DNA of 64,000 nt, from NCBI RefSeq assembly GCF_002078015.1, contig NZ_LWBP01000134.1:62001-126000 (forward strand). Direction: 5' to 3'. Of this stretch, positions 14,045-22,431 are shown one piece after another. The translations under genes were made by a program, and so were the position numbers. This DNA comes from Niastella populi. GTDB lineage: Bacteria; Bacteroidota; Bacteroidia; Chitinophagales; Chitinophagaceae. Numbering within the stretch: position 1 is the first letter of the stretch; each line of letters starts with the position of its first letter. A model generated the notes under the pieces. That model did not search any database. It was not told the origin of the DNA and saw nothing but the letters and a program-made list of their open reading frames with translations.

Positions 14045-14518
14045 TCAATAAACCGCATCGATCCTAACTTCCTTTCCACCGAATACAAACAGATCACCGG
14101 CTTTTTTGCTATGCAGGGTTTTTGCCAGTGGGGCCAGTGGCGAAAGGTACAGTACCAGTTTTTCTTCCATTGTTTGTTTACCCAAACCCGCCGCAATAAA
14201 AAAGATCATTCCGGCCCCTTCAATACAGGCGCCCGGGGAAACCTTCGTATAAATTACATCGGTTTTTACTTCATGTAACAAGGCCAGTTCCTTTACCTGC
14301 GCGGCCAGCTGTTTCGAATGCATTTCCTTTTCCAACTGGTTCATAGCCCGCGCCGTTTCATATTTATCGCCGGCAGAACTTTTTTCTTCATTATTGGCAG
14401 CCTCCTGCGCATTATCGATAAGCGTTTTCGCGGCAGCGATGCGCTGTTCAATGATGTGCTCGCCGGCCAGCTTTAACCTGTTCTTGAATGCTATTTTTTC
14501 TAATTCCGTCACAACCAC
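14045..14518 (-). CDS. GreA/GreB-like small protein
   Basis: A 157-residue protein starting at a GTG (14518; a second GTG two codons on is possible). The N-terminal half is helical with EKSSAGDKYETARAMNQLEKE near 46-66, like the coiled-coil tip of transcript cleavage factors. The C-terminal half (GACIEGAGMIFFIAAGLG...SPLAPLAKTLHSKKAGDLFVFGGKEVRIDAV) resembles the FKBP-like GreA/B C-domain, including the S/T-PxGxAL-GK..GD style ending. Homologues in Bacteroidota are often mislabelled as 3-oxoacyl-ACP synthase. A role at RNA polymerase is plausible but not shown. Confidence 0.6.
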   Translation of the reverse strand: MVVTELEKIAFKNRLKLAGEHIIEQRIAAAKTLIDNAQEAANNEEKSSAGDKYETARAMNQLEKEMHSKQLAAQVKELALLHEVKTDVIYTKVSPGACIEGAGMIFFIAAGLGKQTMEEKLVLYLSPLAPLAKTLHSKKAGDLFVFGGKEVRIDAVY

Positions 14519-14637
14519 TAAAATAAGCGAAAGAACCCAATCGCATAAATGTTAAAATAATCTAAAAGCAACCTGATATTTTTTATTCGTTTATGTAAAG
14601 CCAAAATGAATGCATCTGAAAAGAAAACCAGAAAATT

Positions 14638-15825
14638 ATGAACACCCTGAATAAGCTGTTTGCCGGTAGTCTTTTGATCATGGGAGCTACCGCGTTCATG
14701 TATTATAAAAAGCCTCTGGCTGCGCAACCAACCTCACCCGAAAACCCATTGCCTCAACATCCAGCTCCGCCTGCCGCCAGAAAAGTACAGGTTGCCGTGC
14801 TGCTCGATGTAAGCAACAGTATGGATGGATTGATAGAACAGGCCAAAGCCCAATTATGGAATATGGTTAGCGTACTGGGTAAAGCTACCTGCAATGACGT
14901 TGCTCCAACCGTTGAAATTGCCTTATATGAATATGGCCGCCCTACCAATGATTCCCGTTCAGGTTATGTAAAACAGATCAATTATTTTACCCGCGACCTC
15001 GATGAAGTATCGCGTAACCTTTTCAAACTGACTACCAATGGCGGCGATGAATACTGCGGGCATGTTATGTACACTTCATTAACCAGCCTTGAATGGGATG
15101 CCAGTCCCGATAACTATAAAGTTATTTTCATAGCCGGCAACGAAGATTTTCTACAGGGTGATATTCCTTTTACCAGGGCGTGCTCAGAAGCAAAGAAAAA
15201 AGGTGTTATCATCAATACCATCTATTGCGGCGACAGAATGCAGGGCATAAAAGAACACTGGAACCTGGGCAGCGAATGCGGTACCGGCAGCTTTACCAAT
15301 ATCAATCAGAATGCTGAAGTGATTGATATTGCCACACCATACGACACTGTTTTATTTCAATTGAATATTCAGTTGAACGCCACGTATATCGGTTATGGAC
15401 AAGCAGGCAGGGCCAATGCATCAAAACAGGCTGAAGTAGATCAATTGAATTACAAAAATAACAAAGCTGCAGCCGCACAGCGGGTTGCTGTTAAAGGCAA
15501 GAAGCAATTGTACAATAATTCAAGCTGGGACCTGGTTGATGCCAGCAATGACGATGCCACTGTTTTGGATAAAGTAGCGTTGAACACACTGCCCGACGAG
15601 CTAAAGAATAAAAGCCGGAACGAGATAAAACAGATCGTCGCCACCAAAAGCAGGGAACGTACAAACATTCAAAAAGAGATCTCCGCTGTATCGGTAAAGA
15701 GAGATGCATTTATTGCTGCAGAAAAAGCACGCCGGTCAACAAAAACGAATGAACGAACACTGGAGAGTGAAATTGAAAAAATAATCAGGCAGCAGGCACA
15801 GAAATACAATCTGAAAATTCAATAA
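14638..15825 (+). CDS. Secreted or anchored von Willebrand factor A (VWA) protein
   Basis: A 395-residue protein. Residues 7-22 are hydrophobic (LFAGSLLIMGATAFMYY), fitting a signal anchor, followed by a Pro-rich linker. A VWA domain begins near residue 50 with the metal-site motif DVSNSM and continues through TNGGDEYCGHVMY and IFIAGNEDF, so metal-dependent ligand binding is likely. From about residue 255 to the end the protein is Lys/Ala-rich and probably coiled coil (KSRERTNIQKEIS, ESEIEKIIRQQAQKYNLKIQ). A bidirectional terminator follows. The partner and role are unknown. Confidence 0.82.
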   Translation: MNTLNKLFAGSLLIMGATAFMYYKKPLAAQPTSPENPLPQHPAPPAARKVQVAVLLDVSNSMDGLIEQAKAQLWNMVSVLGKATCNDVAPTVEIALYEYGRPTNDSRSGYVKQINYFTRDLDEVSRNLFKLTTNGGDEYCGHVMYTSLTSLEWDASPDNYKVIFIAGNEDFLQGDIPFTRACSEAKKKGVIINTIYCGDRMQGIKEHWNLGSECGTGSFTNINQNAEVIDIATPYDTVLFQLNIQLNATYIGYGQAGRANASKQAEVDQLNYKNNKAAAAQRVAVKGKKQLYNNSSWDLVDASNDDATVLDKVALNTLPDELKNKSRNEIKQIVATKSRERTNIQKEISAVSVKRDAFIAAEKARRSTKTNERTLESEIEKIIRQQAQKYNLKIQ

Positions 15826-15850
15826 CGGCAAGGACGGTTCTCGCAATATA

Positions 15851-15906
15851 AAAAGCGGAGGTAGTTAATGCATATAATGCGAGTAACTATCTCCGCTCAT
15901 TTTTTA
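15851..15906. terminator. Bidirectional terminator between convergent genes
   Basis: A 14-bp stem AGCGGAGGTAGTTA / TAACTATCTCCGCT (one G-T mismatch) with A-rich sequence on the left and six T on the right. It serves the VWA gene and probably also the DUF3127 gene on the other strand. Confidence 0.8.
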
Positions 15907-15916
15907 ATAAGGCTGC

Positions 15917-16276
15917 TTAGAATGGCAGATCGTCGTCACCGCCCGATGATGCAGTGAAAGATGTTCCCTGTACATCATTATAGCTGGCGCTGGTGTCGGG
16001 GCCTGAGGCGCCGCCTTTTTTACCCATTTTCCATGCCTTTACGTCGGTGTACCAACGACCATTGTATTCCCGGCTTTCCACATCAAAAGAAACATCAACC
16101 AGATCGCCGGTTTTAAAGCTACCCATATCAATTTTATCGCCCCAAACAGCGATACATACCTTTTTAGGATACTGATCGCCGGTTTCAAGAATAAATTCCT
16201 GTTTTTTCCAGGTACCGTTTTTTCCCTGGCCCGATTGAACCGGTAAGAACTGAATAATTTTGCCGCTGATGTCCAT
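15917..16276 (-). CDS. DUF3127 protein with SSB-like C-terminal tip
   Basis: A 119-residue protein with an OB-fold-like beta-rich core (residues 1-82: GKIIQFLPVQSGQG, KKQEFILETG, VCIAVWGDKID, GDLVDVSFDVESREYNGRWYTDVKAWKM), as in DUF3127 proteins of Bacteroidota, followed by a flexible Gly/Ser/Asp tail ending DDDLPF. The acidic tail with a terminal Pro-Phe closely matches the tip of single-stranded DNA-binding protein, which recruits partners such as RecQ, PriA and exonuclease I. A single-strand binding role is an inference from fold and tail. Confidence 0.8.
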   Translation of the reverse strand: MDISGKIIQFLPVQSGQGKNGTWKKQEFILETGDQYPKKVCIAVWGDKIDMGSFKTGDLVDVSFDVESREYNGRWYTDVKAWKMGKKGGASGPDTSASYNDVQGTSFTASSGGDDDLPF

Positions 16277-16362
16277 AAGTAATATTTTTCCTTTATACCG
16301 GCCAAAGGTATGTTTACGATTTCCATTTTCAGAAAAAGAAACCGCACAATTTTTTAACAGCT

Positions 16363-16872
16363 TTAAAAAGGAATACTATCCGGATCAACATCCTCCCCAT
16401 CATCATCATAATGATCTTTGAGGCCCAGCTCTTTACAGGTGCACCATTCATTGAACGGACAGGAAGGCGGGTCGTACGAACAAAACTCAATGGTTTCAAA
16501 TCCGTTTTCCACAATGGCTACTTTTCTTTCAAGTACGCTTACGAGCAGATTATATTTTTGGGGTGCCGGTAATTTCTCGGGCATTTCTACCCCGATATTC
16601 CAGGTAAATAACAGCTTTTCAAACGCAAGGCTCACCGATTCCATTTGCTCATCGGTAAGTTTTTCCGCCGGCGGAAACTGTTCTTTCTGCAAACCGCTAT
16701 AGTAGCTGAAATCATGTTCCGGTTCATTTTCGAGCCAACGCTCCACTTCCTCGAAATATCGCTCAACGGCTTCCACATCATTTTCGGCGGATGCTGATGA
16801 ATACGTTTCAGGTCGTTCTTCCCGGCAGGCTTCGGCAATATCAGAAAGCAGGTGGTTAATATAGGACTGCAT
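16363..16872 (-). CDS. Acidic hypothetical protein ending in an SSB-like tip
   Basis: A 169-residue acidic protein I do not recognise. The first 110 residues are largely helical and rich in Glu (CREERPETYSSASAENDVEAVERYFEEVERWL). A cluster of three Cys follows near 141-155 (DPPSCPFNEWCTCKE), which could bind metal. The tail is very acidic and ends DVDPDSIPF, again close to the SSB C-terminal tip (DDDIPF). It lies 86 bp upstream of the DUF3127 gene on the same strand, so the two are likely co-expressed. Shared tails in adjacent genes suggest a common partner, possibly at replication forks. Confidence 0.62.
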   Translation of the reverse strand: MQSYINHLLSDIAEACREERPETYSSASAENDVEAVERYFEEVERWLENEPEHDFSYYSGLQKEQFPPAEKLTDEQMESVSLAFEKLLFTWNIGVEMPEKLPAPQKYNLLVSVLERKVAIVENGFETIEFCSYDPPSCPFNEWCTCKELGLKDHYDDDGEDVDPDSIPF

Positions 16873-17093
16873 ACAACAAAACTTCTATTATGCAAGCATA
16901 ATCGTATTTTATAATTAGTTCAAAAGCGATCAAAACCAATTAAATTGAAAAAACAACCGTTTCATTAAGGGTTTAATTCTTCGAATGCAGCGCTGGCTGC
17001 GCTATGAAATATAACGGCGGAAAAGGATTGTACTATAGCCCATACCGTTATATTCTGGTTTTATATATTAAATGGAAAGTTAATTAAATATTA

Positions 17094-17125
17094 CAATAAA
17101 AAAAAGCCCCGATTAGCTCGGGGCT
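17094..17125 (-). terminator. Intrinsic terminator
   Basis: Stem AGCCCCGA / TCGGGGCT with loop GCTAA, followed on the minus strand by a run of T. It ends the 17153-17428 gene. Confidence 0.88.
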
Positions 17126-17152
17126 TCATTTAAAATTTTACAAAAGGTATTC

Positions 17153-17428
17153 TCACGCTGCCATCCGGTTATACAACTGATCGCCTATTGCGTCAGCAAC
17201 CTTCGGCGGAATATTATTCGCGGCAGTACCTCTGTCGATGGCCGTTACTTTCTTCAATTCCGGATGCCATCCAAAAATATACACGGGACTTCCATTTACA
17301 CTTACCCGGTATTGCGTTTCCATGGTGTAGGTTTGAAAAGAGGTGGCTTTTACAATAAACGGAATGTTGTCAACCATCAATTCAAACTCCTCAGTTCTCG
17401 TTCTTGTTGCGTTCTTTCTTGTGTTCAT
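17153..17428 (-). CDS. Small hypothetical protein
   Basis: A 91-residue protein without a recognised domain. After an N-terminal basic stretch (MNTRKNATRTRTEEF) it has a beta-rich core (FELMVDNIPFIVKATSFQ, YRVSVNGSPVYIFGWHPELKKVTAID) and a short C-terminal helix. No signal peptide or membrane segment. A purine-rich AAGGAGGG-type sequence lies just upstream of the start (on the minus strand about 17430-17440), an unusually clear ribosome binding site for this phylum. Single-gene unit with its own terminator. Confidence 0.68.
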   Translation of the reverse strand: MNTRKNATRTRTEEFELMVDNIPFIVKATSFQTYTMETQYRVSVNGSPVYIFGWHPELKKVTAIDRGTAANNIPPKVADAIGDQLYNRMAA

Positions 17429-17613
17429 AAGAACCCTCCTTTTTAAATGTAATTAAAACGGTAATTTCCCAACAACTATGCCGGAATAGCCAGGCAGGCA
17501 GCTGGTAGTTTTACATTAAAACATTTTTAATTGAAGATCCTCTGATCAACAAGTTATAAAACACCCTACCGGTAAGTGGGTACTTTTAACAACGTTATGT
17601 GGAAACGATGGTA

Positions 17614-17766
17614 CTATGACCCTCTTTGAGCACGACCGGCCACACGTGTTGATTTGGCAGCTCCTTTCGTGTTGCTTTTTCCTTTGGTTGGAATGGGCGC
17701 TTTGTTGCCTGTAGTTGGACTGCCTTTCTTTTTGTCTTTATTCTTATTTGTGTTAAACAGTGACAT
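17614..17766 (-). CDS. Very small basic protein
   Basis: A 50-codon ORF from the ATG at 17766 to a TAG ending at 17614. The product begins MSLFNTNKNKDKKKG and ends TRVAGRAQRGS; about a third of residues are Lys or Arg and many of the rest are Gly, Ser, Thr and Asn. It looks disordered and nucleic-acid-binding, similar in style to small ribosome- or DNA-associated basic proteins of Bacteroidota. The opposite strand is also open here, but its translation is an artificial hydrophobic mirror of the Lys codons. Function unknown; the call rests on composition and a clean start and stop. Confidence 0.55.
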   Translation of the reverse strand: MSLFNTNKNKDKKKGSPTTGNKAPIPTKGKSNTKGAAKSTRVAGRAQRGS

Positions 17767-17905
17767 AATTAACAATTTTAAACATGTAAAGTTACAAAAG
17801 CCATTTCAACATCGAATAACTGATCAGGAAGTGTTCAATTTAACGAATTACCGCTTACAAACGTATAACCCAATGTTTTATCATCACAATTTGGGAATCT
17901 TTTAC

Positions 17906-18102
17906 AAAAAAAAGCCATCCTGCAACAGATGACTTTACTTTTTTCATGGCTAAACTTTCTACTGAAACTTACTAACCCGGAATATTCAACCTCTACTGAT
18001 CCTGCCTTACGACATACTAACACTCGTTGTTCTATAATCGCCTGTAATTCAAACACTAACAGCTACAAGTTGATAATTATTCGGTAACACCCTGCAAATT
18101 TA
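17906..18102 (-). ncRNA. Candidate small RNA or 5' leader, about 180 nt
   Basis: On the minus strand a TAnnTTTG box (TAAATTTG, 18102-18095) starts a unit that ends at an intrinsic terminator: AGTCATC / GATGGCT (17934-17913, one wobble), then eight T. The unit carries only a frame that runs through the terminator, so it is probably not protein-coding. The next gene on this strand is the small basic protein 140 bp on, so it may be either a free RNA or an attenuated leader of that gene. Confidence 0.4.
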
Positions 18103-18178
18103 CAATAATTTTCTTAAAACACTCCCTGTCACAGAATATTATTCAGAAATACCCTACTTTTACAGAAAATTCATCGGA

Positions 18179-18649
18179 ATGGATGTTGTTTTAGATAATA
18201 CAGATCTCCAGATCCTCGAGCTTATGCAAGCCAACGCGCGTATTTCCAATGCCGACCTGGCCCGCGAATTAAATATGGCGCCTTCTGCAGTACTTGAAAG
18301 AGTTAAAAAACTTGAGCAGAAAAAAGTGATCCAGGGGTACACTACTCAAATAAACCCCGCCACTATTCAACAGAAATTACTGGCCTTTATTTTTATTCGT
18401 TCTTCAGAAGGGTTTACCTGCAGCAGTAATACAGCGCAGTCGCTGGCGGCTATACCTGAGGTGCAGGAAGTGCATCATATTGCCGGTGAAGATTGTTATC
18501 TTATAAAGGTGCGTACCGCAGATTCTTCATCACTGATGCAACTGATGCGAACGCAACTGCAAAAGATCCCTAACATAGCATCCACTAAAACAACCATCGT
18601 TTTGGAAACCGTGAAAGAGCAACAACAATTGGTGATTCCTAAAAATTAA
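18179..18649 (+). CDS. Lrp/AsnC-family transcription regulator
   Basis: A 156-residue regulator. The N-terminal winged helix-turn-helix has the family pattern LDNTDLQILELMQANARISNADLARELNMAPSAVLERVKKLEQKKVIQGY (residues 4-53), and the C-terminal half is the RAM ligand-binding and oligomerisation domain (VQEVHHIAGEDCYLIKVRTAD). Such proteins bind amino acids or related small molecules and often control transporters. It sits 4 bp upstream of an EamA-type exporter on the same strand, so it probably controls that exporter and itself. Confidence 0.93.
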   Translation: MDVVLDNTDLQILELMQANARISNADLARELNMAPSAVLERVKKLEQKKVIQGYTTQINPATIQQKLLAFIFIRSSEGFTCSSNTAQSLAAIPEVQEVHHIAGEDCYLIKVRTADSSSLMQLMRTQLQKIPNIASTKTTIVLETVKEQQQLVIPKN

Positions 18650-18653
18650 ATCT

Positions 18654-19661
18654 ATGTCCACTGGTACAAAAAGAAGCGCTAGTCCTGTAATGGTTGTTAT
18701 TGCCTTTGCAACCGTTTACCTGGTATGGGGTTCCACGTATTTCTTTATCCAACGCGCCATCGAAACAATTCCGCCATTTATTTTAGGCGCAATCCGTTTT
18801 CTTATTGCGGGCGGCCTGTTACTCGGCTGGGGTATTATAAAGGGGGAAAAGTTATTTAACTGGTCACATATAAAACCGGCGCTGATGAGCGGTTTGCTGA
18901 TGCTTTTCATTGGTAACGGCGCTGTGATCTGGGCCGAACAATCGTTGGCAAGTTCGCTGGTAGCCGTATTGGTTTCATCGGCGCCCATTTGGTTTGTTGT
19001 GCTCGACAAACCTAAATGGCACGAAAATCTTACCAGCCGTAATACCATCATTGGATTGATCGTAGGCTTTATTGGCGTTATATTGTTATTCAGTGAACAA
19101 ACTACCAAGGCGCTGGGCGCAGGTAATGGCCACCAGGTGATCGGGCTCATTGTGCTTATCATTGGCGCCATGAGCTGGGCCGGCGGTTCTTTATACAGTA
19201 AATACAAATCAACATCAACCTCTGCTACGGTGAATATCGCCTGGCAAATGATGGCCGCTGGTATTGCCTTCGTTCCGGCCAGTTTCATCAATAATGAATG
19301 GAGCTCATTCAATGTACAGGCCGTAACAACCAGTTCGTGGCTTTCGCTGATCTACCTGATAACAATGGGTTCTCTGGCTGGTTTTAGTGCCTACGTTTGG
19401 CTATTGCAGGTAAGGTCGGCCACCCAGGTTAGCACCTATGCCTATGTAAACCCGGTTGTTGCGGTTTTACTGGGCGTTCTTTTCGCCGGTGAGCACATGA
19501 CTACTTTACAAATTATAGGGTTGGCGGTAATCCTGCTGAGCGTATTGCTGATAAACCTGGCCAGGTATCGCAAAGATCAAAGATCAGCGGCGAATGCAGC
19601 ATCAACCGGTGTAAAAAATAATATCGTCATTCCGTCAAGACAAAAAACTGCAAACGCTTAA
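18654..19661 (+). CDS. EamA/DMT-family transporter
   Basis: A 335-residue inner-membrane protein with about ten hydrophobic segments arranged as two EamA repeats. The first repeat starts ATVYLVWGSTYFFIQRAIETIPP with the familiar WGS..F.I pattern and contains RFLIAGGLLL; the second includes a GxxSWAGGSLYSKY block and NPVVAVLLGVLFAGEHMT. Members export amino acids and metabolites by secondary transport. The close link to an Lrp regulator points to an amino acid or related substrate. The C-terminus is polar and cytoplasmic. The substrate cannot be named. Confidence 0.9.
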   Translation: MSTGTKRSASPVMVVIAFATVYLVWGSTYFFIQRAIETIPPFILGAIRFLIAGGLLLGWGIIKGEKLFNWSHIKPALMSGLLMLFIGNGAVIWAEQSLASSLVAVLVSSAPIWFVVLDKPKWHENLTSRNTIIGLIVGFIGVILLFSEQTTKALGAGNGHQVIGLIVLIIGAMSWAGGSLYSKYKSTSTSATVNIAWQMMAAGIAFVPASFINNEWSSFNVQAVTTSSWLSLIYLITMGSLAGFSAYVWLLQVRSATQVSTYAYVNPVVAVLLGVLFAGEHMTTLQIIGLAVILLSVLLINLARYRKDQRSAANAASTGVKNNIVIPSRQKTANA

Positions 19662-19733
19662 GGCGGAACGAAGAACGCCGCCCGGGAGCATCGGTGCGGG
19701 ATGGGCTTACCGCATATCGCAATATATTCAAAT

Positions 19734-19777
19734 GCCGGCCGGCTGTGCTTTTTAGCATCACCGGCCGGCTTTGCATT
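19734..19777 (+). terminator. Terminator of the Lrp-EamA operon
   Basis: Stem GCCGGCCGG / CCGGCCGGC with an 18-nt loop, then TTTGCATTT, about 75 bp after the stop. The T-run is weak. Confidence 0.6.
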
Positions 19778-19847
19778 TGGTAAATGTTAATTCCGGCAGG
19801 CCGCCTATACCGATGGCGGTTTAATTGTATATTGTGCCACCTCGTAA

Positions 19848-19883
19848 GTTCAAAGTTCCCAGCTGAAGCAGCGAACTTTGAAC
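19848..19883. repeat. Inverted repeat in the gap before the PBP gene
   Basis: Perfect 11-bp arms GTTCAAAGTTC / GAACTTTGAAC around a 14-nt loop, without a T-run. The rest of the 19662-20024 gap shows no gene. Confidence 0.6.
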
Positions 19884-20024
19884 CTGAACTTTACTTTAAA
19901 CTAAAAACTTGGAACTTTTCTTCCCTACCGTTGAAAATAATAGGGCTTATTACTATTTTTAGCGCCTGTCATTATATTAGCTTTTTTAAAATTCAAAGCG
20001 TACTGTACCTATAATCTCTGATCT

Positions 20025-22337
20025 ATGAAAAAGGGAATAAAAATCTTCTGGTGGGTCTTTTTTAGCGGATTGTTATTTGGAATTCTGCTTATCGTAGCTG
20101 CCAATATTGGTTTGCTGGGCAAAATGCCTTCCATTAAAGAGTTGTCGAATCCCACCGCACTTGTTGCCAGCCAGGTATATGCCGAAGACGGCAGCCTTAT
20201 GGGCAAATACTTAATTGAAGACCGCATCGATGTAGAATTTAAAGAGATCAGCCAGCAGGTGATCAATGCCCTCGTTGCCACTGAAGACGAGCGTTTTTTT
20301 TCGCACAATGGTATCGACGGCCGTTCGCTCGCCCGTTCATTATCTTCTTTTGGTACCAGTGGCGGCGCCAGTACCATTACCATGCAAACCGCCAAAAACC
20401 TGTTCACCGAAGGTTGGGGCACCCGTAATATCGTTCTGCGCATGATCCAGAAATTAAAGGAAGCCATTATAGCGGTAAAGCTGGAACGCAATTTTTCGAA
20501 AGAAGAGATCATTACGCTTTACCTGAACACCGTTGCGTTTGGGGATAATGTTTATGGTATCAGAAATGCCGCCAAAACCTTCTTTCAAAAAGAACCCAAC
20601 GATTTAACAACTTCTGAAGCTGCAGTACTCGTAGGTATGCTTAAAGGAGAGATCTATAATCCCCGCCGCTTCCCGGATCGTGCTAAACCAAGACGGAATA
20701 CAGTCTTACACCAAATGGTGAGAAGTAATTTCATTACCGAAGCAGAAGCCAACGCACTGGGCAAAGAGCCAATAAAACTGAATTATAAAAAGCTGAATGA
20801 AAATACCGGCCTCGCTCCTTATTTCCGCAGCGTACTGGGCGAAGAATTAAAAAAATGGTGTAAGGAACATGAGAACCCGGCGACCGGAAAACCGTATAAC
20901 ATCTATAAAGACGGTTTGAAGATCTATACAACCATTAACCCACGCATGCAGCAATATGCCGAAGAAGCGGTTTCAAAGCACATTGCCAAAATGCAGAAAA
21001 TATTGAGTGCGCAAAAAAATATAAAGAACGGTTCCGTATGGAAAAACCATGAAAATGTGCTGGAGGCGGCCATGAAACATAGTGATCGCTGGAAAAGCAT
21101 GAAAAAGAGCGGTTCAAGTGACGATGAGATCCGTAAATCGTTCTTTGTAAAAACGCCAATGAACGTTTTCGCCTGGAATGAAAAACGCCAGATAGATACG
21201 GTAATGACGCCATATGATAGCATCAAATATAGCCGTGCCATGTTACAGGCAGGCTTTTTGGCCATGGATCCGCAAACCGGCGCCATAAAGGCCTGGGTGG
21301 GCGGTATCGATTTCAAAACTTACAAATTCGACCACGCAAATACTGGTACAAAACGGCAGGTTGGCAGTACCATTAAACCGCTGTTATATGGCCTTGCCAT
21401 AGAAAACGGCGGCTTTACTCCTACCACACCGGTGGAGGACGTACAACAGAACTTTGAAGGCTACGGAGTTGTACCTGCTACCACTGCTTCCTGCAGCAAC
21501 CAAACCATGCCCATGGCCGAAGCGCTTGCCCAATCACGTAACTGCGCAACCGCCTTTATAATGAAACAGCTCGGCAACAAGGGCAATGATGCCGCCGTGC
21601 GTTTTGTTGAATTTTTGAAAAATGTGGGTGTGGAAACCAAAATTGAACCTGTACCGGCCATATGCCTGGGTAGTGGTGAAACTTCATTATACGAAATGAT
21701 GCACGCCTACAGCATGTTCCCTGCAGGCGGTTTTTCGGTAAAACCTATGTACATTACCCGCATCGAAGACAAAAATGGTAATGTGCTGCAGTCATTTACT
21801 TCCGAGCGTAAAGAAGTGATCAGCGCGGCTACAGCTTACAACATTATGACCATGATGAATGGTGTTATGAAACATGGCACCGGTAAACGCGCCGCCAGCT
21901 ATGGCATCAACGTAGCCAATTTTTCAGGCAAAACCGGTACAACCAACGACAACAGTGATGCCTGGTTCATGGGGTATTCACCACAATTGTTATGCGGTGT
22001 GTGGACGGGTTGCGATGATCGTTTCATTCGCTTCAGCAGCACAGCCGTTGGTCAGGGTTCTTCCGTGGCGTTACCGGTTTGGGCTTACTTCTATGCAAAC
22101 TGTTTAAAAGATAAAACCACCGGGCTCGACAGTAAAGTAGCGTTTGTTAAACCGGAGGGTATGGTAGTTGACACACTGCGCGACTGGACCGAACCCAAAG
22201 GGGATTTTATAGAAGGCGAAATGAATGGAAGCGGCACATCGGCTGATGATTACGGCGGTACGCCCGCACAACCAGCCCCACCGGCCAAAAAAGACAGTGT
22301 TCCAAAAACCGGCGCGCCAAAACCGAGCGATTATTAA
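20025..22337 (+). CDS. Class A penicillin-binding protein (PBP1A-like)
   Basis: A 770-residue bifunctional peptidoglycan synthase. A membrane anchor at about 8-30 is followed by a GT51 glycosyltransferase with catalytic Glu87 (ATEDERFFSHNGID) and the GGASTITMQTAKNLF block. The transpeptidase domain has Ser448 in GSTIKP, an SxN motif at SRNC, and the KTG box at Lys636 (GKTGTTND). The C-terminal tail is Pro/Gly/Asp-rich. It acts on the periplasmic face, polymerising and cross-linking lipid II. It is a single-gene unit; a strong palindromic terminator follows. Confidence 0.94.
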   Translation: MKKGIKIFWWVFFSGLLFGILLIVAANIGLLGKMPSIKELSNPTALVASQVYAEDGSLMGKYLIEDRIDVEFKEISQQVINALVATEDERFFSHNGIDGRSLARSLSSFGTSGGASTITMQTAKNLFTEGWGTRNIVLRMIQKLKEAIIAVKLERNFSKEEIITLYLNTVAFGDNVYGIRNAAKTFFQKEPNDLTTSEAAVLVGMLKGEIYNPRRFPDRAKPRRNTVLHQMVRSNFITEAEANALGKEPIKLNYKKLNENTGLAPYFRSVLGEELKKWCKEHENPATGKPYNIYKDGLKIYTTINPRMQQYAEEAVSKHIAKMQKILSAQKNIKNGSVWKNHENVLEAAMKHSDRWKSMKKSGSSDDEIRKSFFVKTPMNVFAWNEKRQIDTVMTPYDSIKYSRAMLQAGFLAMDPQTGAIKAWVGGIDFKTYKFDHANTGTKRQVGSTIKPLLYGLAIENGGFTPTTPVEDVQQNFEGYGVVPATTASCSNQTMPMAEALAQSRNCATAFIMKQLGNKGNDAAVRFVEFLKNVGVETKIEPVPAICLGSGETSLYEMMHAYSMFPAGGFSVKPMYITRIEDKNGNVLQSFTSERKEVISAATAYNIMTMMNGVMKHGTGKRAASYGINVANFSGKTGTTNDNSDAWFMGYSPQLLCGVWTGCDDRFIRFSSTAVGQGSSVALPVWAYFYANCLKDKTTGLDSKVAFVKPEGMVVDTLRDWTEPKGDFIEGEMNGSGTSADDYGGTPAQPAPPAKKDSVPKTGAPKPSDY

Positions 22338-22360
22338 TTTTAATTAGAATATTCAATTAC

Positions 22361-22398
22361 AGGTATGGCACACTTTGAAAGTGTGCCATACCTTTTTT
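22361..22398 (+). terminator. Palindromic terminator after PBP1A
   Basis: Near-perfect 16-bp stem AGGTATGGCACACTTT / AAAGTGTGCCATACCT with a one-base loop, then TTTTTT. The GGCACACTT core resembles a dispersed palindrome family seen elsewhere in the window. Confidence 0.88.
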
Positions 22399-22431
22399 AT
22401 TTATATTGCTGAACGTTAATTATACACCTGC

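Noticed and set aside
13972-14196. N-terminal extension of the CDGSH protein
   Set aside because: The extra 75 residues overlap the GreA/B-like gene and are rich in Trp, Cys and Arg in a way typical of antisense frames.
17654-17932. Hydrophobic 92-residue ORF on the plus strand
   Set aside because: It is the mirror of the Lys-rich small protein on the minus strand and runs through a terminator on the other strand.
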